64,000 bases of DNA from Pelagibacterium sediminicola (GTDB lineage Bacteria; Pseudomonadota; Alphaproteobacteria; Rhizobiales; Devosiaceae), in contig NZ_QMEL01000002.1 of assembly GCF_003390885.1 (NCBI RefSeq), positions 62,001 through 126,000 on the forward strand, written 5' to 3'. Below are positions 1 to 7,626 of this stretch, one piece after another. A program made the position numbers and the translations under genes. The notes beneath the pieces were generated by a model that ran no database searches, was not told the origin of the DNA, and saw only the letters and a program-made list of their open reading frames with translations. Positions within the stretch are counted from its first letter, which is position 1, and each line of letters begins with the position of its first letter.

Positions 1-2
1 AG

Positions 3-869
3 CACCAGTTCGGTACGGACGCGAACGAGCCCGTCAAAGCACACGCGCTGATCGTTTCAGGAGGATGGCAGCCCGTCATCGGGCCCTGGCTTCTGGCCGG
101 CGGCACCGCGTCATGGGATGCAGCGCGCGGCCAGTTGATGGGCGAGGGAACTTCGGACCGGGTGGTGCTGGCCGGATCGGTTACGGGGATCGCGGGCACG
201 ACGGGGTGCATCGAAAGCGGCAAGGCCAGCATCGGCCAGTTGCGCGACGGCAAGCGGCGGGCGGTCGCCGACCCGCGGATCGACGAGATCCATGAAAGCC
301 GCGATGGCGAATTTTCGGTGCGCGCACCGGCATCGCACGGGTTGCCGCCCGCATGGCTCGGCCCGTCGCGCCGGGCCGCTATGACCGAACCGCCCCAGCG
401 CGGGATCGCCACCCTCCTGCCCCGCCGCCCGGGACAGGAGGTCGATATCCGGGCCGCCGATGTCGCCGATATTTCCGGAGCGATAGCAGGGGGCACCATC
501 GCGCCACGAGACGCGCCCAGCTACAGCGCGCAATGGCATATCCTGCCCCAAGCCTTCAAGGCCCCTGCCCCACCCGCAGTTCCGACGCACAGCGCACCGG
601 GCCTGCCCGGTTACCTCAAGGGCAGGTTCGGGCTATCGCAGGCGCAATGGCGCCTCGAACCGGACGGCGCGCGCGCCTTCGAGCCGGGCTGCCTCATTTT
701 CATCAACACCGACGAAACCCATCCGGCCAACACCATCGGCACGATCGTCTCGTGCACCAGCACCGATTGCATCGCGCTGATGGCGCGGACGGAGTTCGGC
801 GCTGGCGATATCGTCTATGTGAGGGATGGCACGGCGTGCACCCCGGCGCGGCTGCGGGGGAAGGTTTAG
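3..869 (+). CDS. Hypothetical protein, 5' end cut by the window
   Basis: The frame is open from the first bases of the window to a TAG at 867-869, giving at least 288 residues. An internal TTG at 135 is only a possible later start, because the upstream frame (for example GGWQPVIGPWLLAGG) reads as real protein, so I treat the gene as truncated at the left edge. The protein is rich in Pro and Gly, has no clear membrane segment, and ends in a small domain with two cysteines (CTSTDC). I do not recognise the family. It is followed directly by a palindromic repeat and converges with the next gene. Confidence 0.55.
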   Translation, partial: HQFGTDANEPVKAHALIVSGGWQPVIGPWLLAGGTASWDAARGQLMGEGTSDRVVLAGSVTGIAGTTGCIESGKASIGQLRDGKRRAVADPRIDEIHESRDGEFSVRAPASHGLPPAWLGPSRRAAMTEPPQRGIATLLPRRPGQEVDIRAADVADISGAIAGGTIAPRDAPSYSAQWHILPQAFKAPAPPAVPTHSAPGLPGYLKGRFGLSQAQWRLEPDGARAFEPGCLIFINTDETHPANTIGTIVSCTSTDCIALMARTEFGAGDIVYVRDGTACTPARLRGKV

Positions 870-888
870 GCTTTTATCGACGGCGGCA

Positions 889-1039
889 GCATCGCTGGCC
901 CCCTCATCCGACCTTTCGCTTCGCGAAAGCCCACCTTCTCCCACGAGGGGAGAAGGGTATTCCGTGGATATAGTGGCTCTTGAGCCCCCCTCTCCCCCCG
1001 TGGGAGAGGGGCTGGGGGTGAGGGGGCCAGCGATGCCAG
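889..1039. repeat. Type A palindromic intergenic repeat
   Basis: This is a long inverted repeat. Its outer ends are ATCGCTGGCCCCCTCA and TGAGGGGGCCAGCGAT, and each arm holds a further hairpin (CTTCTCCC/GGGGAGAAG and CCCTCTCCC/GGGAGAGGG). Close relatives occur at 13320, 21654, 37648, 51494, 54344 and 58436. It lies between two convergent genes and could act as a transcription terminator for both. Confidence 0.85.
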
Positions 1040-1060
1040 CCTAAATACGCTAAACTGCGA

Positions 1061-2311
1061 TCAACCCTGTGCAACCCTGCGGTCGGCGCTGTCGCGGGCG
1101 CGGCGGAGGATGTCGGCGTATTCGGGGTTGTAGCGGATTTCGGCCATCTTGATTCCGGCGTCGAGCCGTTCGCGAGCCACGGGGTCGGCAGGATCGGCGC
1201 GGAACTGATCGAGCGCCCGGGTCACCAGCACCTCGACAGTCTGTCCCGTATCGGCCCATGTCTTGTCGAGCAGCGCGTTGACGGCGAGAGAATCGCGGCA
1301 TTTGCGGATGGTGGTCAGGAGGTAGAGCCCGTTGAGGGCCATCAGCACGTCGCCGGGATCGAGCTTGTCCGCCCCGTCGCGGGGACGGCGCAGGGCCTGG
1401 GTCACGTGCAGGCTGATTTCCTTCAAGGGCCGTTCGAGACGTTCGGAAAAGCGGGCCGTCAGGTCGGTGATAACGCTGCCCCAGAGCGATTTGCGCTCGA
1501 TTTCAAGATTGTAACTGATCGAACGCATCAGCCGATGGAACCGGTCGACCGATTTGCAGGCGAGATCGTGGTCGGCGAACATGCCGGGCTGGGGAGAAAG
1601 CCCGCCGATCTGGCTCTGGGCATGGCTGAGGATGGCCTCGACGAGCGGAGTATACCCGGCGCCCGAAACGTGGGTTTCGGTGTTGCCGCCCGAGAGGCGG
1701 ACCACCGCCGCCATGATGCGGCCCGGATTGGACATATAGCCCACCATGGCCTGCATCCAGAGCGCGCGGGTAAGGTAGTTGGTAATGTTGATGGTCTGGA
1801 GCGCCACACCCAGCGTTGCCTCGTCCTGAAGCCTGCCGATGGCCTGGCCGAAATTCCTGGCCTGTTCGAGCAGCGCGTGCCTTCGCATCGCCATGATGAC
1901 GTAAGGCAGCCTTTCCCGCGCGTCCTCTCCGCCCATCTGCATGGTGTTGCGCCGCTCGGTCTCGATGTCGTCCTTTTCGGCGGCGGCGTTTTCCTTCAGG
2001 CGCTCGAGCATCTCGGGCAGCATCGGAACGAAGGCGGCGGCAGGTTCGGCGCCGGAATCGATCGCATCGGCGATGCGTGCGGCCTCCAATGGGGCAAGGT
2101 CGCGGGCCATCCAGGTCCAGATGCTTTTGGCAAGCTCCCGGTCGATCGCGCCCCCCAGCGGGTGATAGACGGGGGGATCGACCAATACGTCGCTGAAGGT
2201 TGCGAGAAAGGCGTCGAGAGCCGGCGGCGCGGCGGCGTCCTTTTTGCCCGCGCTCCTGGTGGAGGGCGGCGGCGCTTTGGAAGCTGCGGCGCGGGACTTG
2301 CCTTTCAGCAT
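1061..2311 (-). CDS. Conserved hypothetical protein (416 aa)
   Basis: A 416-residue, mostly alpha-helical soluble protein. It opens with a basic, Ala/Pro/Lys-rich, probably disordered stretch (residues 1-30), followed by a long helical domain with no membrane segment and no enzymatic motif that I can name. It stands alone between the repeat at 889-1039 and the lipoprotein gene at 2451-2924. High coding quality and normal codon use argue that it is real. I do not recognise the family and propose no function. Confidence 0.7.
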   Translation of the reverse strand: MLKGKSRAAASKAPPPSTRSAGKKDAAAPPALDAFLATFSDVLVDPPVYHPLGGAIDRELAKSIWTWMARDLAPLEAARIADAIDSGAEPAAAFVPMLPEMLERLKENAAAEKDDIETERRNTMQMGGEDARERLPYVIMAMRRHALLEQARNFGQAIGRLQDEATLGVALQTINITNYLTRALWMQAMVGYMSNPGRIMAAVVRLSGGNTETHVSGAGYTPLVEAILSHAQSQIGGLSPQPGMFADHDLACKSVDRFHRLMRSISYNLEIERKSLWGSVITDLTARFSERLERPLKEISLHVTQALRRPRDGADKLDPGDVLMALNGLYLLTTIRKCRDSLAVNALLDKTWADTGQTVEVLVTRALDQFRADPADPVARERLDAGIKMAEIRYNPEYADILRRARDSADRRVAQG

Positions 2312-2450
2312 AAGGAATTACCGGGGATGAAATGGATCAGTGCATACGCGGGACGACTGTAGGCCCCGAACGTAAATAAACCTTTGTCCCAAAAGGGAAA
2401 CGGTGCCGGAACCATACGCCCGGCATCGTTTCATGCGATCCGGCGAGGGA

Positions 2451-2924
2451 TCAGGCGTTGACCACGTTCCACGCGCCATCCGCCTCGCGGCAGGCGGTGC
2501 CGGATTTGGTATAGGTCTGGCCGCTGACGGTCACGCGATGGGAAAATTCCCGGCAATCGAGGTTGTTGACACGGACATAGGGGCCGACCGAGACCTGCCC
2601 GCTGGCGCCCGAAGCGCTCCAGTTGCGCGGCGCGCCGGGGCGACCGAACTGGAGGGCATAGAACTGGGCGTCGTTGGCCGCGCTACGCTGGGCAGAACTG
2701 AGCTGGCCGAGCACACCGGCATCGAGATAGGAATAGCTGCCCGGATCGAGGCGCGCCTGCTGGATCGTCTGGACCTCCGTGGGTTGGGGGGTCTCAAAAT
2801 CGGGCAGCGCCGTCGTCTGGGGGGCGGGAAAGGCGGTCCGGGTCGAGGGGAAGCCTCCCGTGCGGCTACACGCCGCGACGGTCAGGGCAAGACCCACCAG
2901 CAGAGCTGCTTTGAGAATGTTCAT
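2451..2924 (-). CDS. Outer-membrane lipoprotein, 17-kDa surface-antigen-like
   Basis: The 157-residue product begins with a lipoprotein signal peptide (hydrophobic residues 5-18, lipobox VAAC with Cys19), so it should be lipidated and anchored in the envelope. The C-terminal half carries the pattern of the 17-kDa surface antigen family: a conserved Cys-Arg-Glu-Phe (NLDCREF), a short beta segment ending TKSGTACRE, and a terminal DGAWNVV. The two cysteines in this part probably form a disulphide. The middle is Ala/Gln/Ser rich. It sits downstream of the feuPQ-like operon but is separated from it by about 80 bases. Function beyond an envelope role is unknown. Confidence 0.7.
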   Translation of the reverse strand: MNILKAALLVGLALTVAACSRTGGFPSTRTAFPAPQTTALPDFETPQPTEVQTIQQARLDPGSYSYLDAGVLGQLSSAQRSAANDAQFYALQFGRPGAPRNWSASGASGQVSVGPYVRVNNLDCREFSHRVTVSGQTYTKSGTACREADGAWNVVNA

Positions 2925-3003
2925 TTTTGTTTACCTCTCCATGGGGCCGCGCCCATTATGCGTGCTGAATCTAAAGTCCTATACGGCAAAATTGCGTTCA
3001 AGC

Positions 3004-4356
3004 TCATAGGCGTACGCCACCCCTTGCCGAGGGTAGCAGCAATGTCGCCTTGAGCCCGCCCAATTCAGACCGCGTTAATGTCAGAGAACCCCCGTACACA
3101 TCCACAAGTTCCTTGACGATATCGAGACCAAGCCCGCTTCCGGGCGTTTTTTCGTCGAGCCTGACGCCTCTTCGCAACACCTGCCCGGCCTCTTGGTCGG
3201 TCAGCCCCGGTCCGTCGTCATCGATCTCGACCCGCACCTGACGCCCCTCGGCGCCGGCGGACAGCCGGACGGTGGAGCGGGCCCATTTGCAGGCATTGTC
3301 GAGCAGGTTGCCCGCCATTTCCTCAAGATCGCTCTCATCGCCCCGGAACCATGGCGTTGTTTCATCGATCGCGGTCGCGATATCGCAATGCTTGTTGATC
3401 TTTGCCATGACGCGCCCAAGCCGGGCAAGGACGGCAGCGGTATCGGCGCGCTTGCCGATGACGCTCGAACGGGCGGCGAGCCGGGCCTTATCGAGATAGG
3501 TCGCAACGATGCGCGACATGTTTTCGGTTTCGCTCATCACCGTGCGGGCCAGAAGGCCGTTATCCGCCCCGGCCTCGTTGCGGAGCACGGCGAGCGGGGT
3601 CTTGAGGCCATGGGCGAGGTTGCCGACCTGATTGCGCGCGCGCTCGATGATCTGAGTATTGGAGCGCATGAGTTCGTTGACCTCGTCGGCCAGCGGCGAA
3701 ATCTCCTGCGGGAAATCGCCTTCGACTGTCGGGCGCTCCCCTTCGCGCACCGCCTCGACGGCCTCGCGCAGCCGCTCGATGGGGCGCAGCGCGAAGCGGG
3801 CGAGCATGGCGCTCATGGCGGCAAGGATCAGCGCAACCACGCCAAGCACGATGATCGCCTGCCCGCGGAAGGCCGAGGCCTGGCTTTCGAGATCGGAAAG
3901 ATTGCCCGTGACGAGAATGGAGATACGCCCGGCCGCATCGAGCGTGATCCAGCGCTCGACCACGCGCAGGCGCTGGCCGTATGCATCGGTGACGACGCCG
4001 CTTCGCGCGCCGGAGGGATCGAACGCACCGCCCAGTTCGGGCAGCACGGTGCCGATAAGGGAGGAGGAAAAATTGATGACGGCGCCCGCTTCATCGCGAA
4101 TCTGCCAGTACCAGCCCGAGGTGGGGCGGGTGAAACGGGCATCGGCGACGGCCAGTTCGGCCGAGCCGGGCGTTTCGCCCGAAAGCGTCTGGCCGACCAG
4201 CGAGGCGATATGGAAATCGAGGCTTTCCGAAAGGTCGCGGTCGAGCGCCTGGGTATAAAGCTCGGTGAGAAGGAACGCCGTCGCCACCAGCGCGATGATC
4301 AGCCAGCCCGCCGAGAGCCAGAACAGCCGGAATGCAATCGAGCCGCGCTGCATCAA
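3004..4356 (-). CDS. feuQ: Sensor histidine kinase, FeuQ/PhoQ type
   Basis: A 450-residue inner-membrane sensor kinase. Membrane segments lie at about 12-32 and 166-188 and flank a periplasmic sensor domain of about 130 residues. A HAMP linker follows, then the HisKA box NLAHGLKTP with the phosphoacceptor His249, then an HATPase_c domain with N box (DNACKWA), G1 (DDGPGL) and G2 (GSGLGLDIV). The start codon overlaps the stop of the upstream response regulator by four bases (ATGA), so the two are translationally coupled. In rhizobia the FeuPQ pair responds to hypo-osmotic conditions and controls cyclic glucan export; that role is inferred by homology here. Assignment to FeuQ rests mostly on the partner. 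Confidence 0.75.
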   Translation of the reverse strand: MMQRGSIAFRLFWLSAGWLIIALVATAFLLTELYTQALDRDLSESLDFHIASLVGQTLSGETPGSAELAVADARFTRPTSGWYWQIRDEAGAVINFSSSLIGTVLPELGGAFDPSGARSGVVTDAYGQRLRVVERWITLDAAGRISILVTGNLSDLESQASAFRGQAIIVLGVVALILAAMSAMLARFALRPIERLREAVEAVREGERPTVEGDFPQEISPLADEVNELMRSNTQIIERARNQVGNLAHGLKTPLAVLRNEAGADNGLLARTVMSETENMSRIVATYLDKARLAARSSVIGKRADTAAVLARLGRVMAKINKHCDIATAIDETTPWFRGDESDLEEMAGNLLDNACKWARSTVRLSAGAEGRQVRVEIDDDGPGLTDQEAGQVLRRGVRLDEKTPGSGLGLDIVKELVDVYGGSLTLTRSELGGLKATLLLPSARGGVRL

Positions 4357-5012
4357 TCAGCGATGATCTGGTAGCCGAGACCCCTGATCGTCTGGATGAG
4401 GTCGTCGGGCAGCTTCTTGCGCAGGCGGCCGACGAATACCTCGATGGTGTTGGAATCGCGGTCGAAATCCTGATCGTAGAGATGCTCGGTCAACTCGGTC
4501 CGCGAGATGACCTTGCCCTTGTGCAGCATGAGGTAGGAGAGGAGGCGAAATTCGTGGGAGGTGAGCTTGATGGCCTGCCCATCGACGGTGACGCGCCCCG
4601 CCTTCACATCGAGCCGGACGGGCCCGGCGGTGATTTCGTTGGAGGCGTGGCCCGCCGCGCGGCGGACGAGGGCTCGCAAACGCGCCAGTACTTCTTCCAT
4701 GTGAAAGGGTTTGGCGACGTAGTCGTCGGCGCCCGCATCGATCCCCTGCACCTTGTCGCTCCAGCGGTCGCGGGCGGTCAGAAGCAGCACGGGCATGGCG
4801 CGCCCTTCCCGCCGCCAGGCTTCGAGCACGGAAATGCCGTCCATCTGCGGCAGCCCGATATCGAGGACCACCGCATCGTAAGGCTCGGTATCGCCCAGAA
4901 AATGCCCTTCCTCGCCATCGCTGGCGCTGTCGACCACATAGCCGGCATCGGTCAGCGCCGTCACGAGCTGCCTGTTGAGGTTTTCGTCGTCTTCGACAAC
5001 CAGTATCCGCAT
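4353..5012 (-). CDS. feuP: Response regulator, OmpR/PhoP family, FeuP-like
   Basis: A 219-residue regulator with an N-terminal receiver domain (acidic pocket EDD at 8-9, phosphorylated Asp51 in VVLDIGLPQMDG, Lys101 in KPF) and a C-terminal winged-helix DNA-binding domain. The segment DQDFDRDSNTIEVFVGRLRK and the ending RGLGYQIIAD match my recollection of rhizobial FeuP. I chose the ATG at 5012, which has a purine-rich GGGGCGGGG just upstream and begins exactly at the receiver fold (MRILVVEDD). A longer reading from 5084 would overlap the gene in front. It is the middle gene of a PepSY protein, regulator, kinase operon. Confidence 0.85.
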   Translation of the reverse strand: MRILVVEDDENLNRQLVTALTDAGYVVDSASDGEEGHFLGDTEPYDAVVLDIGLPQMDGISVLEAWRREGRAMPVLLLTARDRWSDKVQGIDAGADDYVAKPFHMEEVLARLRALVRRAAGHASNEITAGPVRLDVKAGRVTVDGQAIKLTSHEFRLLSYLMLHKGKVISRTELTEHLYDQDFDRDSNTIEVFVGRLRKKLPDDLIQTIRGLGYQIIAD

Positions 5013-5037
5013 CTGCCCCGCCCCGGCCGAACCGCTG

Positions 5038-5337
5038 TTATCGTGCGCTGATGGTGAGATTACGCGCTTCGCCCGAGGCTTCAAGCACGGCGATTACGTA
5101 AACCGGCGCGCCGCCCTGTTCGCAGACCTTTACGTCGAGAATCTGCGTCGAGCCGGGTATACCCTCCCGCGCCCGCGCATCGGCCAGCGAAAGAATCTGC
5201 CCGCTGGCGACGGCGGCCTGAATGGCGGCATTGTCCCAGCACGCTCCTTGCGCAAACGCGGCCCCCGCCCCCACGGGCAGGACCAGCGTTGCGGCGAGCG
5301 CGGCAGAAACAAATCGGGAAAGAAGAACTTTTTTCAT
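5038..5337 (-). CDS. Small periplasmic PepSY-like protein, possible FeuN-type modulator
   Basis: A 99-residue secreted protein with a Sec signal peptide (residues 1-29, ending AFAQG) and a mature domain of about 70 residues that reads like a single PepSY unit: a helix with ILSLADARAREG, then strands ILDVKVCE and PVYVIAVLE and the terminal NLTISAR. It is the first gene of the operon with the response regulator, 25 bases ahead of it. In Sinorhizobium meliloti a small periplasmic protein, FeuN, encoded next to feuP, restrains the FeuQ kinase. The position and size here fit the same job, but equivalence to FeuN is inference, since PepSY proteins are common beside PhoPQ-like systems. Confidence 0.7.
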   Translation of the reverse strand: MKKVLLSRFVSAALAATLVLPVGAGAAFAQGACWDNAAIQAAVASGQILSLADARAREGIPGSTQILDVKVCEQGGAPVYVIAVLEASGEARNLTISAR

Positions 5338-5389
5338 GCGCCATCAATAGCGCGAGTTTGCTGAACTGCAAATGAATGGGTGGGGTGTA

Positions 5390-5584
5390 TCAGAACCGCT
5401 TGTCGCAACCCGCATCTTTCAGGATGCCATTGGTGGTGTGGCGGCTTTTGAGATTTCGGGGCACAAGAATGATCCTGCCCGCATCATTCTGCCACTTCTC
5501 GTGGGAGCCCTTGGCGTTCTCCTTATAGAAAAAGCCGAGCGCCTTTATCTCCTTGCAGACTTCCTTGTAGAAGCCCTCCGGCAT
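5390..5584 (-). CDS. hicA: Type II toxin HicA-like mRNA interferase
   Basis: A 64-residue basic protein with the HicA fold signature: the catalytic-His segment AKGSHEKW, followed by IILVPRN and the C-terminal NGILKDAGC. The family folds like a double-stranded RNA-binding domain and cleaves mRNA without DNA binding. The start codon shares one base with the antitoxin stop (TGATG), so translation is coupled. The antitoxin-first order (hicB before hicA) is one of the two usual arrangements. Confidence 0.85.
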   Translation of the reverse strand: MPEGFYKEVCKEIKALGFFYKENAKGSHEKWQNDAGRIILVPRNLKSRHTTNGILKDAGCDKRF

Positions 5585-5832
5585 CAGGCCGTCGCCAGAT
5601 GCCGGGGAGGGTTGAGGATGATGGAGGGGATGAGATCGCGCAGCGAGAGCGTTTGCAGGTCGGGCTTGAGGTGGTTTTCAATGATCAGTTCTGGCGCTGT
5701 ATCCAGAACGATCTCCTCAAATTCCTTGAAGGTCACAGCCTCGACGTGCAAGCCGATGATGTCGCTTTCGGAATAGAAGATTTTTGCGTCCTCATCCCAG
5801 AGGGCACTGACGACAAATCTGCGTTTCGCCAT
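5584..5832 (-). CDS. hicB: HicB-like antitoxin (DUF1902 type)
   Basis: An 82-residue protein with the partial RNase-H-like fold of HicB antitoxins: strands FVVSALWDEDAKIFYS and DIIGLHVEA, followed by the helix TFKEFEEIVLDTAPELI. It resembles the DUF1902 branch and lacks an obvious C-terminal helix-turn-helix or ribbon-helix-helix, so autoregulation may need another partner or be weak. It is co-transcribed with, and neutralises, the HicA toxin directly downstream. The pair lies between the feu operon and the gene transfer agent cluster. Confidence 0.75.
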   Translation of the reverse strand: MAKRRFVVSALWDEDAKIFYSESDIIGLHVEAVTFKEFEEIVLDTAPELIIENHLKPDLQTLSLRDLIPSIILNPPRHLATA

Positions 5833-5905
5833 GCTGATTTCCTTCAGGGAGACGCTTTAAGATCCGTCTAATATGACCTTCCGGCGAGATTTTTCAATGC
5901 CGGGC

Positions 5906-6091
5906 CTAAGCCCGCCCCACCTCGCTCTTGATCCCCCGGCGCAGGAAGATGATGCCCAGCGCTTCCATGACGAGCTGCGCGCCGGAGTATTCGCCGAAGA
6001 CCGGGATGGTGATCCCGGCGAACTGGGCAATTCCGATGGCCAGCATCAAAAAGCCGATGACGTAGGTCTTGTAGCCGTCGAGAACGGTCAT
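5906..6091 (-). CDS. Possible nested in-frame product: 61-aa holin-like membrane protein
   Basis: Inside the endolysin frame, codon 189 is an ATG preceded by a full Shine-Dalgarno AAGGAG at 6100-6105 with eight bases of spacing. Translation from it would give MTVLDGYKTYVIGFLMLAI and so on: a short N-terminus, one clear transmembrane helix, an amphipathic helix and a basic RRGIK tail. This resembles small phage membrane proteins that are normally separate genes. The SD match is better than that of most true starts nearby. What is seen is the SD, the ATG and the membrane helix; that the product exists, and that it acts as holin or regulator of lysis, is inference. Confidence 0.45.
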   Translation of the reverse strand: MTVLDGYKTYVIGFLMLAIGIAQFAGITIPVFGEYSGAQLVMEALGIIFLRRGIKSEVGRA

Positions 6092-6655
6092 ATCGTTCAC
6101 TCCTTGGGGGTTGTCGGGCGCGGGGGCGCTGGCGGCGTCGGCCAGTGCGGTTGCACGGATGTCGGCGACGCGGTTCGTCCAGCCGCGCCCGAAGGTCGAA
6201 AAGATCGCAAGGCGCTGGAGGAAGCCGAGACGCTGGTCGCAAAGGGCGTTGATGAGGGCGCGGGTATCACGCCGGGCGACCGCATCGAGGGTGACGGGGC
6301 CGACAAAGCCGTCCTCGACAACGCCGACCAGCGCCTGCAGCGTCTTTACGGCTCGGTCGGGGCCGGAATTGACGGCGTAGTCGAAGACGGCGAGATCGAG
6401 GCCCGGCGGAAGCGAGGCAGCCTTCACGCGCTCCCAGTAAAGTGCCTTGTAGATCCCGGCGGCCTCGGCTTTTTCGAGTACCCTCACCTCAGCCTTGTCG
6501 AGCGCCCACCAGGGCTCCACACCGCGCCAGCGGGCCAGCGTCTTGTGGGTGATGCCCATATTGGTGGCGCCGCCGGGGTCGGAGGGATGATCGGCATATC
6601 CGCCCTCGTGCTTTAAAATCTGCGCAAGGCAATGGGTCCAGCGCGAAGCGGGCAT
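5906..6655 (-). CDS. Endolysin, glycoside hydrolase 108 family, with C-terminal membrane segment
   Basis: A 249-residue protein. Residues 5-105 form the GH108 (N-acetylmuramidase) domain with the diagnostic HEGGY motif, whose Glu17 is the expected catalytic acid, followed by DPGGATNMGIT. Residues 106-165 match the peptidoglycan-binding half (GFVGPVTLDA). After an Ala/Pro linker (about 170-188), the C-terminus holds a hydrophobic membrane helix (YVIGFLMLAIGIAQFAG) and a terminal FLRRGIK. An SD (GGAGA) precedes the ATG at 6655. It is the last gene of the gene transfer agent cluster and probably helps release particles. An internal, well-placed start may yield the membrane part separately (see the next entry). 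Confidence 0.8.
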   Translation of the reverse strand: MPASRWTHCLAQILKHEGGYADHPSDPGGATNMGITHKTLARWRGVEPWWALDKAEVRVLEKAEAAGIYKALYWERVKAASLPPGLDLAVFDYAVNSGPDRAVKTLQALVGVVEDGFVGPVTLDAVARRDTRALINALCDQRLGFLQRLAIFSTFGRGWTNRVADIRATALADAASAPAPDNPQGVNDMTVLDGYKTYVIGFLMLAIGIAQFAGITIPVFGEYSGAQLVMEALGIIFLRRGIKSEVGRA

Positions 6656-6681
6656 GGTTTGGTCTCCGTGGGAAAAAGAAA

Positions 6682-7626
6682 TCAGGCGTTGTCGGCGTAG
6701 CTCAACGCGATCCAGTCCGTGCCGCGCCGCACCAGCATCAGGCTGTCCTCGAACGCATCGAGTACCCGGTCCCCGCCGAGCTTGAGATTGCCGGTGCCAT
6801 CCTTGAAGGTGAGCGTCGTCCCCGCCGTGCCGGCAAGGATCAGCAAGGCGCCGTCAAAGCCACCGGTGATCGTGTCGATCTCGTCGGTCAGCCCCGTCTC
6901 GGGCGCGGGGACGGCGCAGCTTGTCGTCACCGCAAGGATGCCCGATGCGATGGTGGGAAAACTGACCGTCGAACCGGCCATCTGATCGAAGCGCACGAAG
7001 CCATCGGTCCGGTCGAGCGTCATCGCCGTCGACCAGGCCTCGCCATCCGGGCTGACCTTGAAGGCGAAGTCGTCATTGCCCGAAAGTCCGATTTCGGCGC
7101 GGCCCGACCAGCCGGACTGGAAGATCAGCGTGGCGCTATCGGCCGCCGTCTCCTTGTTGAGCGTCAGGCGCAGATTGCCGTTGCCGCCATCGCCATCGGG
7201 AATGGCGGTGAACAGCGCCGCTTCGGAGCGTACCGCAAGCCGGTTGGTTTCGTCCGGCAGCGCGCCGATGCCGAGGCCGGAGACGTTGGAAAGGAAGGCG
7301 CGCCAGTTCCCGCCCTCGAAGATGACGGGCGCGGCATCGGTTTCGTCCCAGGCGACCCAGCCGGTCCGGGGGATAAGGTAGCGCCAGCCGCCCTCGGTCC
7401 AACAGGCAAGCTGGCCGTCCCGGCCTTCCCATGCCGCTGTTGCGCCCGTGCCGATGGCGAATGTTTCGCCCGGTTCGGGTGTTTCGGGCGGATCGGTCAG
7501 GTCGCGCGCCGTCAGCCGCAACTGGGTGGCGGCATCGAGGATCAGCAGCGCCTCGTTATGGGTGACGTGTTTTTGCGCCTGTTCGGCGGCGATAAGCGGC
7601 AGGTCGAGCCGCGCGGTCGAGGTCAT
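6682..7626 (-). CDS. DUF2793 tail-associated protein
   Basis: A 314-residue protein. Residues 1-90 match the DUF2793 domain found at the ends of alphaproteobacterial gene transfer agent and phage tails (SD-like start MTSTARLDLPLIAAEQAQKH, then ACWTEGGWRYLIPR and GWVAWDET). The remainder is beta-rich and repetitive, with a C-terminal lobe resembling phage fibre domains. Its start overlaps the stop of the gp15-like gene by four bases (ATGA), so it is the next cistron of the same operon. A tail-tip or fibre component is the likely role; no enzymatic motif is visible. Confidence 0.75.
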   Translation of the reverse strand: MTSTARLDLPLIAAEQAQKHVTHNEALLILDAATQLRLTARDLTDPPETPEPGETFAIGTGATAAWEGRDGQLACWTEGGWRYLIPRTGWVAWDETDAAPVIFEGGNWRAFLSNVSGLGIGALPDETNRLAVRSEAALFTAIPDGDGGNGNLRLTLNKETAADSATLIFQSGWSGRAEIGLSGNDDFAFKVSPDGEAWSTAMTLDRTDGFVRFDQMAGSTVSFPTIASGILAVTTSCAVPAPETGLTDEIDTITGGFDGALLILAGTAGTTLTFKDGTGNLKLGGDRVLDAFEDSLMLVRRGTDWIALSYADNA

